Shown: positions 34,420-42,887, counted from the first letter of the stretch. The stretch is DNA of 64,000 nt from Bradyrhizobium sp. AT1 (GCF_001590795.1 NZ_JXDL01000001.1:6967710-7031709), one strand, 5' to 3'. Notes: generated from the letters alone by a model not told the origin. Numbers and translations: made by a program.

Positions 34420-34448
34420 TTGACGAGTTCTAAAAAAGAACGTTAGAT
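34420..34448 (+). promoter_or_regulatory. Promoter with 17-bp palindromic operator (site 3)
   Basis: TTGACG (34420-34425), then AGTTCT-AAAAA-AGAACG (34426-34442) filling the 17-base spacer, then TTAGAT (34443-34448) as -10. It drives the rightward SDR/acyl-CoA dehydrogenase operon starting at 34637. Confidence 0.75.
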
Positions 34449-34636
34449 CGGATTCACGAATGCGCTGCGGCAAGACATGCGCTCATCGTCCGGGAGGTTG
34501 GCAGTGGCAGCCCTTTTAGGCTCAATCGATCTGGCGGCCGGCCCGCATGCTCAAGGCCGGCGAAGGCCCCATTGGGCTGGGCGCTTCGGCCGCGGCGGAA
34601 TAGCTTAGCAGATCCAACCTAACCGGGAGACGAGCC

Positions 34637-35374
34637 TTGCAAAAGAGAAACGCAACCGTGGCCGTGATCGGCGCCGGCGATTTCATCGGCGGCGAGATCG
34701 CCAAAAAGTTCGCCGCAGAGGGGTTCACGGTCTTCGCCGGCCGCCGTAACGGGGAAAAGCTGGCTCCGCTCGTGAGGGATATCGAGGCTGCCGGCGGCGA
34801 GATCCACGCCCGTTCGCTCGACGCTCGCAAGGAAGACGAAATTATCTCCTTCCTCAACGATGCGGACAAGCACGCGCCGCTCGAAGTCTGCATCTTCAAC
34901 ATCGGGGCGAACGTCAATTTCCCGATTCTGGAAACCACTGAGCGCGTTTTCCGCAAAGTCTGGGAAATGGCCTGCTATTCCGGCTTTCTGGCCGGTCGTG
35001 AGGCGGCCCGGCTCATGCTGCCGCGCGGGGGCGGCAATATCTTCTTTACCGGGGCGACCGCCTCGCTCCGCGGCGGCAGCGGTTATGCAGCTTTCGCAAG
35101 CGCCAAGTTTGGCCTTCGCGCGGTCGCGCAAGCCATGGCTCGCGAGCTTGGCCCGAAGAATATTCACGTCGCGCATCTCATCATCGATTCCGGCGTAGAT
35201 ACCGAGTGGGTTCGGCAACGGCGGCTGGAGGCTCTCGGGCCGAACGCGCTGGATGATCCGGATGCGTTGATGCCGCCGTCGTCCGTTGCCGCATCCTATT
35301 GGCAGCTCTACCAGCAGCCGAAGAGCGCGTGGACGTTCGAGCTCGAGATCCGACCCTTCGGCGAGAAGTGGTAG
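34637..35374 (+). CDS. Atypical SDR, Phe in place of the catalytic Tyr (second copy)
   Basis: 245 residues, TTG start preceded by GGGAGA. VAVIGAGDFIGGEIAKKF is the nucleotide-binding loop. The catalytic region is TGATASLRGG...YAAFASAKFGL with S143 and K157 but F153 where Tyr is expected, as in the divergent paralogue. Both copies also share ARELGPKNIHV and a conserved C-terminal W-T-ELE/DLRP-EKW block, so they may form a heteromer. It is the first gene of a six-gene rightward set with two acyl-CoA dehydrogenases, a thiolase and a nitronate monooxygenase-like protein. Confidence 0.88.
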   Translation: MQKRNATVAVIGAGDFIGGEIAKKFAAEGFTVFAGRRNGEKLAPLVRDIEAAGGEIHARSLDARKEDEIISFLNDADKHAPLEVCIFNIGANVNFPILETTERVFRKVWEMACYSGFLAGREAARLMLPRGGGNIFFTGATASLRGGSGYAAFASAKFGLRAVAQAMARELGPKNIHVAHLIIDSGVDTEWVRQRRLEALGPNALDDPDALMPPSSVAASYWQLYQQPKSAWTFELEIRPFGEKW

Positions 35375-35386
35375 CGGACGGGCGCG

Positions 35387-36568
35387 ATGGAGCTCAATCT
35401 TTCCAGCGAGGACGCTGCGTTTCGTGACGAGGTGCGCACCTTCATTGCGGAGAACTATCCGCAGGAAATGCGCGTTCCCAATCCGGAGACCGACCTGACC
35501 AAGGAGCAGTCGCTGCTCTGGCACCGGATCCTGCACAAGAAGGGCTGGATCGCGCCGCTCTGGCCCAGGGAGTATGGCGGCCCAGGCTGGTCGGTCACGC
35601 AGCGCTTCCTGTTCGAGCAGGAGACGTCTCGCGCAGGCACGCTGCCGCCGCTCGCCTTCAGCGTGACCATGGTCGGGCCGGTGATCTACACCTTCGGCAA
35701 CGAGGCGCAGAAGAAGAAGTTTCTGCCGCGGATCCTGTCCGGCGAGGATTGGTGGTGCCAGGGCTATTCGGAGCCGGGCTCGGGGTCCGACCTTGCGACC
35801 GTCAGAACCAAGGCGGTGCGTGACGGCGACCACTATATCGTCAACGGCCACAAGACCTGGACCACGCTGGCGCAGCATGCCGACTGGATCTTCTGTCTGG
35901 TGCGCACAGATCCGAGCGCGAAGCCGCAATCCGGAATCTCCTTTCTGCTGATCGACATGAAGTCGCCTGGCGTCACCGTGCGGCCGATCATCACGATCGA
36001 CGGCAGCCACGAAGTCAACGACGTCTTCCTCGAAAACGTCCGCGTGCCGGTCGAGAACCTGGTCGGCGAGGAGAACAAGGGCTGGACCTACGCCAAGTTC
36101 CTGCTCGGCAACGAGCGCACCAGCATGGCCGGCATCGGCCGCTCCACCCGCTACATCAACAAGCTGAAGCAGATCGTGAGGGCTGAGATCCCGGCGGACG
36201 ATCCCGCGCATCTCGAATTCCTGCGGGACATTGCCCGCATCGAGCTCGACGTGCTGGCGCTGGAGGCGACGGAGCTGCGCGTCGTCGCCCAGATGGCGCG
36301 CGGCATAGACCCCGGCCCGGCGGCCTCGCTGTTCAAGATCCGCGGCACCGAGATCTTCCAGGCCATCACCGAGCTCACCCATCGCGCGATCGGGAATTAC
36401 GGCCTGTCGATCCGCGAGCATCCGGTCAGCGCCAATCGTTTCATGCCCGGCCCCGATTACGGCCACACCGCGTCGGAGAAATATCTGAACGCGCGCAAGC
36501 TCAGCATCTACGGCGGATCCAACGAGATCCAGCGAAACATCATCGCCAAGGCCGTGCTCGGGCTCTAG
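35387..36568 (+). CDS. Acyl-CoA dehydrogenase (first subunit)
   Basis: 393 residues. FAD-dependent acyl-CoA dehydrogenase fold: helical N-domain (WIAPLWPREYGGPGWS), beta-domain with the flavin-binding CQGYSEPGSGSDL and NGHKTWTT, and a C-terminal helical domain ending KLSIYGGSNEIQRNIIAK. The usual catalytic-Glu segment YEGT reads YGGS, so the base must be elsewhere or the subunit relies on its partner. It starts 12 bases after the SDR and is followed by a shorter homologue, the arrangement of heteromeric enzymes acting on pimeloyl-CoA or steroid side-chain CoAs. Confidence 0.93.
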   Translation: MELNLSSEDAAFRDEVRTFIAENYPQEMRVPNPETDLTKEQSLLWHRILHKKGWIAPLWPREYGGPGWSVTQRFLFEQETSRAGTLPPLAFSVTMVGPVIYTFGNEAQKKKFLPRILSGEDWWCQGYSEPGSGSDLATVRTKAVRDGDHYIVNGHKTWTTLAQHADWIFCLVRTDPSAKPQSGISFLLIDMKSPGVTVRPIITIDGSHEVNDVFLENVRVPVENLVGEENKGWTYAKFLLGNERTSMAGIGRSTRYINKLKQIVRAEIPADDPAHLEFLRDIARIELDVLALEATELRVVAQMARGIDPGPAASLFKIRGTEIFQAITELTHRAIGNYGLSIREHPVSANRFMPGPDYGHTASEKYLNARKLSIYGGSNEIQRNIIAKAVLGL

Positions 36569-36591
36569 CCACGGCGGATCGGGAGGATCGG

Positions 36592-37722
36592 ATGGATATT
36601 CAGTTCACGGAAGAGCAGGAACTGCTGCGATCCAGCGTCCAGCGCCTGCTGCGCGACCAGTATGCTTTCGAGGCGCGCCGCAAGATCGTGGCGAGGGAAG
36701 AGGGTTTCAGCCGGAAGCAATGGGACGCTTTCGCCGAGCTCGGACTGCTGGCCGCGCCGTTCTCGGAGAATGCTGGCGGCCTCGGTGGCGGTCCGCTGTC
36801 GACCATGATCATCATGCATGAGTTCGGCCGCCACCTCGTCGTCGAGCCGTTTGTCGAGACGGTGGTGCTGGCCGGCGGCCTGATCGAGCAAACGGGCACG
36901 CCGGAGCAGCAGCAAAGCTTCATCCCGGGCATCGCCGACGGCTCGACAATCTGGACGCTGGCCTGGACGGAGAAGGCATCGCGCTTCGATTTTGCCAATG
37001 TCACGACGCGCGCGCGGCGCGAAGGGAGCGACTATGTTCTGAGCGGCGCGAAGACCGTGGTGAACGCCGCGCCCTGGGCCGACCATCTGATCGTCTCGGC
37101 GCGGACCGCCGGCGACGATCGCGACCGCGGCGGCGTCAGCCTGTTCGTGGTCGATCGCCGCACGACTGGTGTCGATCTCCAGAGCTTCAGGACCATCGAT
37201 GGTCGGCGGGCAGCGGAGGTCAGCCTGCGCGACGTCCGCGGGCAATTGCTGGGAGGAGAGGGCGAGGGCGTTGCCGCGCTGGAAGTCTGCCGCGACCGCG
37301 CCATCGGCGCGCTCTGCGCGGAAACCGTCGGCGCCATCGCTGAGCTGAACGCGGCGACGCTGGACTATTCGAAGACCCGCAAGCAATTCGGCACCACGAT
37401 CGGCTCCTTCCAGGTACTGCAGCATCGGATGGTCGACATGTTCATCGCCCATCAGGAGGCGCTCTCGCTGATGCAGCACCTGAACCTCAGCCTCAGCGCA
37501 GGCGATTCCGGCTTGTCGCGGCTTGCCTCCGGCGCCAAGTCGAAAATTGGCTACGCCGGCAAGTTCGTCGCCGACCAGGCGGTGCAGCTTCACGGCGGCA
37601 TGGGAATGACCGACGAGCTCAACGTCGGGCACTATTTCAAGCGTATCTCCTCCATCAACATCCAGTTCGGCGATCCCGCGTTCCATGTGCTGCGCTATGC
37701 GCAGCTGGATGCGGCCGCGTAG
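36592..37722 (+). CDS. Acyl-CoA dehydrogenase (second subunit)
   Basis: 376 residues. The N-domain is shorter than in its neighbour. LAWTEKASRFDFANV replaces the usual SEPxxGSD flavin segment, and the C-domain has AVQLHGGMGMTDELNVGHYFKRI. In two-subunit acyl-CoA dehydrogenases one chain keeps the flavin site and the other is degenerate; this protein looks like the second type or the partner supplying other active-site parts. It lies 23 bases after the first subunit, with GGGAGGA before ATG 36592. It presumably introduces an alpha,beta double bond into the pathway CoA ester. Confidence 0.92.
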   Translation: MDIQFTEEQELLRSSVQRLLRDQYAFEARRKIVAREEGFSRKQWDAFAELGLLAAPFSENAGGLGGGPLSTMIIMHEFGRHLVVEPFVETVVLAGGLIEQTGTPEQQQSFIPGIADGSTIWTLAWTEKASRFDFANVTTRARREGSDYVLSGAKTVVNAAPWADHLIVSARTAGDDRDRGGVSLFVVDRRTTGVDLQSFRTIDGRRAAEVSLRDVRGQLLGGEGEGVAALEVCRDRAIGALCAETVGAIAELNAATLDYSKTRKQFGTTIGSFQVLQHRMVDMFIAHQEALSLMQHLNLSLSAGDSGLSRLASGAKSKIGYAGKFVADQAVQLHGGMGMTDELNVGHYFKRISSINIQFGDPAFHVLRYAQLDAAA

Positions 37723-37737
37723 AGAGAAGAGGCCAGC

Positions 37738-38925
37738 ATGACGACCGAAGCAGTCATCGTTTCCACCGCAAGGACAGCCGTCGGCAAAGCCTATCGCGGC
37801 GCGCTCAATAATACCGACGGCCCGACCTTGGCCGGGCACGTGATGGCCGAAGCGGTGAAGCGCGCCGGCATCGCGCCAGGCGAGGTGGAAGACGTGGTCA
37901 TGGGCTGCGCCATGCAGCAAGGCACCATGGTGATGAACGTGGCGCGCAAGGGCGCGATCCGCGCCGGCCTGCCCGTCACGGTCGCGGGCACCACGATCGA
38001 CCGGCAATGCGCGTCCGGCCTGCAGGCCATCGCGGTGGCCGCGCGCTCGGTGATGCTTGACGGGGTCGAAGTCGCGATCGGCGGCGGCATCGAGTCGATC
38101 AGTCTCGTGCAGAACGAGCATATGAACAAATTCCACGCCGTCGACGACGAGCTGATGGCGATGAAGCCCGAAATGTACATGTCGATGCTCGATACCGCCG
38201 AGGTCGTCGCCGAGCGTTACAAAATCGGCCGCGACAAGCAGGACGAATACAGTCTGGAATGCCAGCGCCGCGTCGGCGCTGCGTTGCAGGCCGGCCGCTT
38301 CAACGACGAGATCGTGCCGTTCACGACCAGGATGGCGTTCGTCAACAAGGATACCAAGGCAGTTACCTACGAGCAGGTGACGCTCACCAAAGACGAGGGC
38401 CCGCGTCCCGAAACCACAGCCGAGGGCCTCGCCAAGATCAAGCCGGTGTTCGAGGGCAAGACGATCAGCGCGGGCAATGCAAGTCAGCTCTCGGACGGTG
38501 CCTCGGCCTGCGTGATCATGAGCGACAAGATTGCGGCGAAGAAGGGCCTCAAGCCCCTCGGCATCTTCCGCGGCTTCGTCGCCGCCGGTGTCGAGCCCGA
38601 CGAGATGGGCGTTGGTCCGGTCGCCGCGATCCCGCGGCTGCTGAAGCGCCATAATCTGAAGATCGACGACATCGACCTCTGGGAACTGAACGAGGCTTAC
38701 GCGGTGCAGGTGATCTATTGCCGCGACAAGCTCGGCATCGATCCGGACAAGCTCAACGTCAATGGCGGCTCGATCGCGATCGGCCATCCCTACGGCATGA
38801 CCGGGTCGCGGCTCACCGGCCATCTCCTGATCGAGGGCCGGCGGCGCAAGGCGAAATACGGCGTAGTGACCATGTGCATCGGTGGCGGCATGGGCGCAGC
38901 CGGTCTGTTTGAAATCATCCACTGA
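37738..38925 (+). CDS. Thiolase (acetyl-CoA acyltransferase)
   Basis: 395 residues of the degradative thiolase type. Catalytic residues are visible: C91 in TTIDRQCASGLQAIAVAA, H350 in GSIAIGHPYGMTGSRL, and C380 in TMCIGGGMGAAGLFE. It cleaves a 3-ketoacyl-CoA with CoA, releasing acetyl- or propionyl-CoA at the end of a beta-oxidation turn. It is 15 bases downstream of the second acyl-CoA dehydrogenase. No separate hydratase or 3-hydroxyacyl-CoA dehydrogenase is in the operon; the atypical SDRs or genes elsewhere would have to supply those steps. Confidence 0.95.
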   Translation: MTTEAVIVSTARTAVGKAYRGALNNTDGPTLAGHVMAEAVKRAGIAPGEVEDVVMGCAMQQGTMVMNVARKGAIRAGLPVTVAGTTIDRQCASGLQAIAVAARSVMLDGVEVAIGGGIESISLVQNEHMNKFHAVDDELMAMKPEMYMSMLDTAEVVAERYKIGRDKQDEYSLECQRRVGAALQAGRFNDEIVPFTTRMAFVNKDTKAVTYEQVTLTKDEGPRPETTAEGLAKIKPVFEGKTISAGNASQLSDGASACVIMSDKIAAKKGLKPLGIFRGFVAAGVEPDEMGVGPVAAIPRLLKRHNLKIDDIDLWELNEAYAVQVIYCRDKLGIDPDKLNVNGGSIAIGHPYGMTGSRLTGHLLIEGRRRKAKYGVVTMCIGGGMGAAGLFEIIH

Positions 38926-38947
38926 GCGGCAACGCGGGAGATCATTC

Positions 38948-39952
38948 GTGAAGACAGCGATCACTGAACTGTTCGGCATCGAGCACCCGATCATCCAGGG
39001 CGGCATGCATTATGTCGGCTTCGCGGAAATGGCGGCGGCCGTGTCCAACGCGGGCGGGCTCGGCTTGATCACGGGCCTGACGCAGCGAACGCCGGAATTG
39101 CTAGCCAAGGAGATCGCGCGCTGCCGCGACATGACGGACAAGCCGTTCGGCGTGAACCTCACCTTCCTGCCGACCTTCAGCGCGCCACCCTATCCGGAAT
39201 ATATCGCGGCGATCAGGGAGGGCGGCGTCAGGATCGTCGAAACCGCCGGGCGCAGCCCCGAGCAGTACATGCCGGCCCTGAAGGCAGGCGGCATCAAAGT
39301 GATCCACAAATGCACATCGGTCCGGCATTCGCTGAAGGCCGAGCAGATCGGCTGCGATGCCGTCAGCGTCGACGGCTTCGAGTGCGGCGGTCATCCCGGC
39401 GAGGATGACATGCCGAACATGATTCTGTTGCCGCGCGCGGCCGAGGAACTGAAGATCCCGTTCATCGCTTCCGGCGGAATGGCGGACGCGCGCAGCCTTG
39501 TTGCGGCACTGGCGATGGGCGCTGCAGGCATGAACATGGGCACGCGCTTCATCGCCACCAAGGAAGCGCCGGTGCACGAGAACGTCAAGAAGGCGCTGGT
39601 CGCGGCGACGGAGCTCGACACCAGGCTCGTCATGCGCGCGCTACGCAACACAGAACGGGTCCTGAACAACAAGGGCGTCGAGCACCTGCTCGAGATCGAG
39701 CGCGAGAAGGGCAAAAGTCTCAAGATCGAAGACATCCATGACCAGGTGGCGGGCGTCTATCCCAAGGTGATGATCGACGGCGATATGAATGCGGGCGCCT
39801 GGAGCTGCGGCATGGTCGTCGGGCTCATTCACGACATTCCGACCGTGAAGGAGCTCATCGATCGCATCATGGCGGATGCCGAACGGCTGATCAGGGGACG
39901 GCTGACAGGATTCCTTGATGCCGACAGCGGAACCGCGCGGAAGGTCGCGTGA
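38948..39952 (+). CDS. Nitronate monooxygenase / 2-nitropropane dioxygenase-like FMN protein
   Basis: 334 residues, GTG start with GGGAGA upstream. TIM-barrel FMN enzyme of the NPD family: PIIQGGMHYVGFAEMAAAVSNAGGLGLITG at the N-terminus, PFGVNLTFLP, VDGFECGGHPGEDD, and IASGGMADARSLVAALAMGAAGMNMGTRF (FMN phosphate site). In CoA-pathway clusters, relatives often act as flavin reductases or dehydrogenases on CoA esters, so nitronate oxidation is not assured. Last gene of the rightward operon, followed by a strong hairpin. Confidence 0.88.
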   Translation: MKTAITELFGIEHPIIQGGMHYVGFAEMAAAVSNAGGLGLITGLTQRTPELLAKEIARCRDMTDKPFGVNLTFLPTFSAPPYPEYIAAIREGGVRIVETAGRSPEQYMPALKAGGIKVIHKCTSVRHSLKAEQIGCDAVSVDGFECGGHPGEDDMPNMILLPRAAEELKIPFIASGGMADARSLVAALAMGAAGMNMGTRFIATKEAPVHENVKKALVAATELDTRLVMRALRNTERVLNNKGVEHLLEIEREKGKSLKIEDIHDQVAGVYPKVMIDGDMNAGAWSCGMVVGLIHDIPTVKELIDRIMADAERLIRGRLTGFLDADSGTARKVA

Positions 39953-39958
39953 GACGGC

Positions 39959-39987
39959 GGGGAGCGGCGCCTTAGGCGCCGTTCCCC
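39959..39987. terminator. Strong bidirectional terminator hairpin
   Basis: GGGGA-G-CGGCGCC-TTA-GGCGCCG-T-TCCCC: a 13-bp stem with one G-T pair and a 3-base loop. It lies in the 46-base gap between the convergent nitronate monooxygenase-like and iron-dehydrogenase genes. Confidence 0.8.
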
Positions 39988-39998
39988 GTTCGCCGCTG

Positions 39999-41159
39999 CT
40001 ACGCGGCCATGCGCAGCAGGTCGATGATGGCGGCTTCGTTCTTGAAGGGGCGCGGGTTGGCTTTGACGAAGCGATGGTTGATCGCGATCTTGCTGATCTG
40101 ATCGAACTTGTCTTCACCGATACCGACGTCGGCGAGTCGTCCAGGCAGTCCAAGCCTTGCGGTGAAAGCCGCAAAGGCATCTGCGGCTTCGTCACCCGGA
40201 GCGCCCAAGGCCGTTGCCAGACGTTTCTGCGCATCCTCCGTAAACGGCTTGTTGTAGCGAAGCAGGCTGGGCATGATGACCGGCGTGCAATAGTAATGGG
40301 GAACGTCGAACGTCCCGCCAAGCACATGGCCAATGCCGTGACTTGCGCCCATGGGGACGCGGGCCTGCAGCCCGAAAGCCGCGAGCCACGAGCCATATTG
40401 TGACAAGCGGCGTGCCTCGAGGTCGTCAGGTTGTTGCAAGGTCTGGAGCATTCCCTCGCGCAACGTGCGGATGCCCGCCAGGACCACTTCGTCGGCCAAG
40501 GGAGTGCCGGCCGGTGAGCACAGTGCTTCGATGCCGTGATCCATCGAGCGTGTGCCCGATCCCATCCAGAGCTTTGTCGGCGTGTGAAGCGTGAGGGCAG
40601 GGTCGAGAATGATCGACACCGGCATCATCTGGGGATGAAAGAAGATCTGCTTCAGCTTCTGGCGCTCATCGGTGACGAGCGCTGCGGCATTGTATTCACC
40701 GCCATTCAGCGTCGACGGCACCGCGATCTGCCGAACTTTCGGCGAGCGAAAGGGGGATTGGCTCACGCCCGGCCCCATCGGAAAGGGATCGAAACCCGCT
40801 TCATCGCAGATATCATGCTCCATCGCCATGATGACGATCTTGGCGAGATCGACCGCGGAACCTCCGCCGACAGCCACGACGAGATCGGCTTGCGCTTCCT
40901 TCGCATGAAGGGCGACCTCGGCAGCCTGTTTGCGCGTGGTGTGCTGCGCAATTCCGTCGAAGGTGACTGCGTGTTTGTCGCCGAGCGTGCGCCGGATTTT
41001 TTCGATCTCGTCGGTCTTGGAGTTCAGGGTTCGACTGGCGAGGAGGAAGACGCGCTTTGCGTCAAGTCGCTCCGCCTCGTCGCAGATCGCTTCGGCAACG
41101 GCTTTGCCAAAAATGACCCGATCGATTGCCGGAAAGTTATGGACACCAGACCTGCGCAT
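39999..41159 (-). CDS. Iron-containing alcohol dehydrogenase, maleylacetate-reductase-like
   Basis: 386 residues of the Fe-ADH superfamily. AVGGGSAVDLAKI is the NAD-binding Gly-rich loop, followed by the STLNGGEYNAAALVTDE segment typical of maleylacetate reductases, and the metal-binding histidines SMDHGIEAL and ASHGIGHVLGG. Maleylacetate reductase makes 3-oxoadipate in resorcinol/hydroxyquinol routes; the exact substrate here is not certain. It is convergent with the rightward operon and has its own AT-rich upstream region (41190-41220, including ATGATCAT), without the cluster palindrome, so its link to the pathway is by position only. Confidence 0.87.
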   Translation of the reverse strand: MRRSGVHNFPAIDRVIFGKAVAEAICDEAERLDAKRVFLLASRTLNSKTDEIEKIRRTLGDKHAVTFDGIAQHTTRKQAAEVALHAKEAQADLVVAVGGGSAVDLAKIVIMAMEHDICDEAGFDPFPMGPGVSQSPFRSPKVRQIAVPSTLNGGEYNAAALVTDERQKLKQIFFHPQMMPVSIILDPALTLHTPTKLWMGSGTRSMDHGIEALCSPAGTPLADEVVLAGIRTLREGMLQTLQQPDDLEARRLSQYGSWLAAFGLQARVPMGASHGIGHVLGGTFDVPHYYCTPVIMPSLLRYNKPFTEDAQKRLATALGAPGDEAADAFAAFTARLGLPGRLADVGIGEDKFDQISKIAINHRFVKANPRPFKNEAAIIDLLRMAA

Positions 41160-41386
41160 GTTTTCCTCCCACGGGACGCCCGACTACCGAGTTTTATATT
41201 ATGATCATCATTTAAATTAGGAGCAGCCTTTCGGCAAGTTGGAGCTTTGCGATGCGCTGAAAATTAAATGGCGACGGTTGCCGTCGCCGATCAACGGCGT
41301 CTTCTATCGCGGTTCATGGGAGCGCTCTGCCAATATCAAGGCCTGCGTGTTTGCGATCAGGGGCCAGCACGCCGCAGTTCCAGGGG

Positions 41387-42187
41387 TCAAGCGTCCATAA
41401 TTTTTTTCATCGTGGCCCGGTGCATTGAACGGGGCGTCAGACGATTTGAAAAGGCCGCCATCTTGTTCATTACGCCTGCGATCACCGTGGCCTTTCCTTG
41501 CATGAGCGCACGAATACCGGTCGTGGCGACCGGACGCGGCTTCATGGTGAGGAGTCGCAGCAAGCTTGAAGCGGTTGCGCCGGCTGCCGCATCGAAGCCC
41601 GTCGCGGTGTGCCCCGGGCAGAGACTGGTCACAACCACACCATGCGGGCGGAGTTCGTCGTGCAGGGCTTCGCCAAAGGCCAGCACATAAGCCTTGGTCG
41701 CTGCATAGGCCGCATAGCTCGGAACGGCCTGGAAGGCCAGGAGGCTGGCGATGAGAAGGATATGTCCGGATCGTCGCTGAGCCATGTCGCGGCCGAATAG
41801 ATAGGTCAGCTCTGTGAGCGTCGTGATGTTGAGCTGGATCATGTTCGCGGTCTGCTCGATCGGCGTGTCCAAGAAATCGCCGTGCAAGCCGAAACCGGCA
41901 TTGTTCACAAGGATGTCGATCGTCACCGACCTTGCGTCGAGACTGCTTTTCAGTCGGCTGGCCGCGCCCGGCGCGGCAAGATTGATCGCCTCGATCAGCA
42001 CATCGACCCCGTATTTGCGGCGGAGATCGGAGGCAAGCTTCTCCATCGGCTCCTGCCGCCGGGCCGCCAAGACGAGATTGACTTTCTGCGCCGCCAGCAG
42101 ATCTGCGAATTCAAGGCCGAGGCCGCTCGATGCCCCGGTGATCAGAGCCCATTTCCCGGCGAAGCTGTTCATGGCTTCTTTCGACAT
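41387..42187 (-). CDS. Classical short-chain dehydrogenase
   Basis: 266 residues. All classical SDR features are present: ALITGASSGLGLEFA (TGxxxGxG), NNAGFG, and the catalytic Tyr-Lys in PSYAAYAATKAYVLAFGEAL, with LCPGHTATGFD after it. NAD(P)-dependent oxidoreductase of unknown substrate (DltE/YqjQ-like). GAGGACGAG precedes ATG 42187. It lies 74 bases downstream of the TetR gene in the same direction and may be cotranscribed with it. Confidence 0.9.
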   Translation of the reverse strand: MSKEAMNSFAGKWALITGASSGLGLEFADLLAAQKVNLVLAARRQEPMEKLASDLRRKYGVDVLIEAINLAAPGAASRLKSSLDARSVTIDILVNNAGFGLHGDFLDTPIEQTANMIQLNITTLTELTYLFGRDMAQRRSGHILLIASLLAFQAVPSYAAYAATKAYVLAFGEALHDELRPHGVVVTSLCPGHTATGFDAAAGATASSLLRLLTMKPRPVATTGIRALMQGKATVIAGVMNKMAAFSNRLTPRSMHRATMKKIMDA

Positions 42188-42261
42188 CGTTCTCGTCCTC
42201 ATCTATTTGATCAGCGAATGGGGCTCGGCGACGTTCTCAATCAGAACGAGGGCCCATCGCT

Positions 42262-42843
42262 TCAAGCCGCAGCGGTGTCGCGAACCTGTTCGGCCGCGGC
42301 ATCCAAAAGCGCCTGTGCCAGATCGGGGTCGTTGACGACGCGCGAGAGGGTCACTGCGCCGACCATCGTTGCGAGAATGGCCATCGCCTTGCCGCGTGAG
42401 GCCTCGTCGCCGGTCCCGGCGATGAAGCGGTCGAGCACGTCGAGATGCGCTTTGATTCCCGCTTCGAATTCCGCCTTGACCTCAGGGCCCTGGCGGGCGG
42501 CATCCGAGCCGAGCGCCACGATCGGGCAACCGTCCATTCTTTCTCCGCGATGGTCGCCGCTCAGGTAAAACGCGAGCACCGCGCCAAGCGGATCATCAGG
42601 ATTCTGAGCGGCCGCATCCGACCATCGGCCGGACGCGCTCTCCAATGCGCGCTTGGACGCCTCAACCGCCAGATCCTCTTTTGATGCGAACTGCTTGTAG
42701 AAGGCGCCTTGGGTAAGGCCGGCGCCCTTCATCAGATCCTTGAGTCCGATGCCATCAAAGCCGCGCTCCCTGAAGAGGCGGCTCGCCACATTAATCACGG
42801 TTTGGCGGTTCTCGGCCGCCTGAGTGCGACTCACTCGCATCAC
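42262..42843 (-). CDS. TetR/AcrR family repressor
   Basis: 193 residues. N-terminal helix-turn-helix: RQTVINVASRLFRERGFDGIGLKDLMKGAGLTQGAFYKQFASKEDL in outline (residues 13-58). The ligand domain resembles LmrA/YxaF-type regulators (GCPIVALGSDAARQGPEV). It is divergent from the RND pump at 43051-47264, and the 207-base gap holds three palindromes, so it probably represses both itself and the pump until a pump substrate binds. Confidence 0.93.
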   Translation of the reverse strand: MMRVSRTQAAENRQTVINVASRLFRERGFDGIGLKDLMKGAGLTQGAFYKQFASKEDLAVEASKRALESASGRWSDAAAQNPDDPLGAVLAFYLSGDHRGERMDGCPIVALGSDAARQGPEVKAEFEAGIKAHLDVLDRFIAGTGDEASRGKAMAILATMVGAVTLSRVVNDPDLAQALLDAAAEQVRDTAAA

Positions 42844-42870
42844 GGATCTCCAGTTGGATTTCGCTCGACT

Positions 42871-42887
42871 TCTATATCTAATATAGA
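42871..42887. promoter_or_regulatory. TetR-type operator near the regulator
   Basis: TCTATAT-CTA-ATATAGA, a perfect 17-bp palindrome 28 bases upstream of the TetR start, well placed for autorepression. Confidence 0.7.

Larger units (their letters stand above)
34295..34636. other. Divergent control region between the two atypical SDR operons
   Basis: 342 bases without a gene. It contains two copies of the cluster palindrome (34307-34323 and 34426-34442), centres 119 bp apart, and a promoter facing right. Between them there is nothing I can assign. Confidence 0.6.

Noticed and set aside
41191..41220. ATGATCAT-containing AT-rich stretch as a further cluster operator
   Set aside because: It lacks the AGTTCT-N5-AGAACT arms and geometry; it is probably just the promoter of the iron-dehydrogenase gene.
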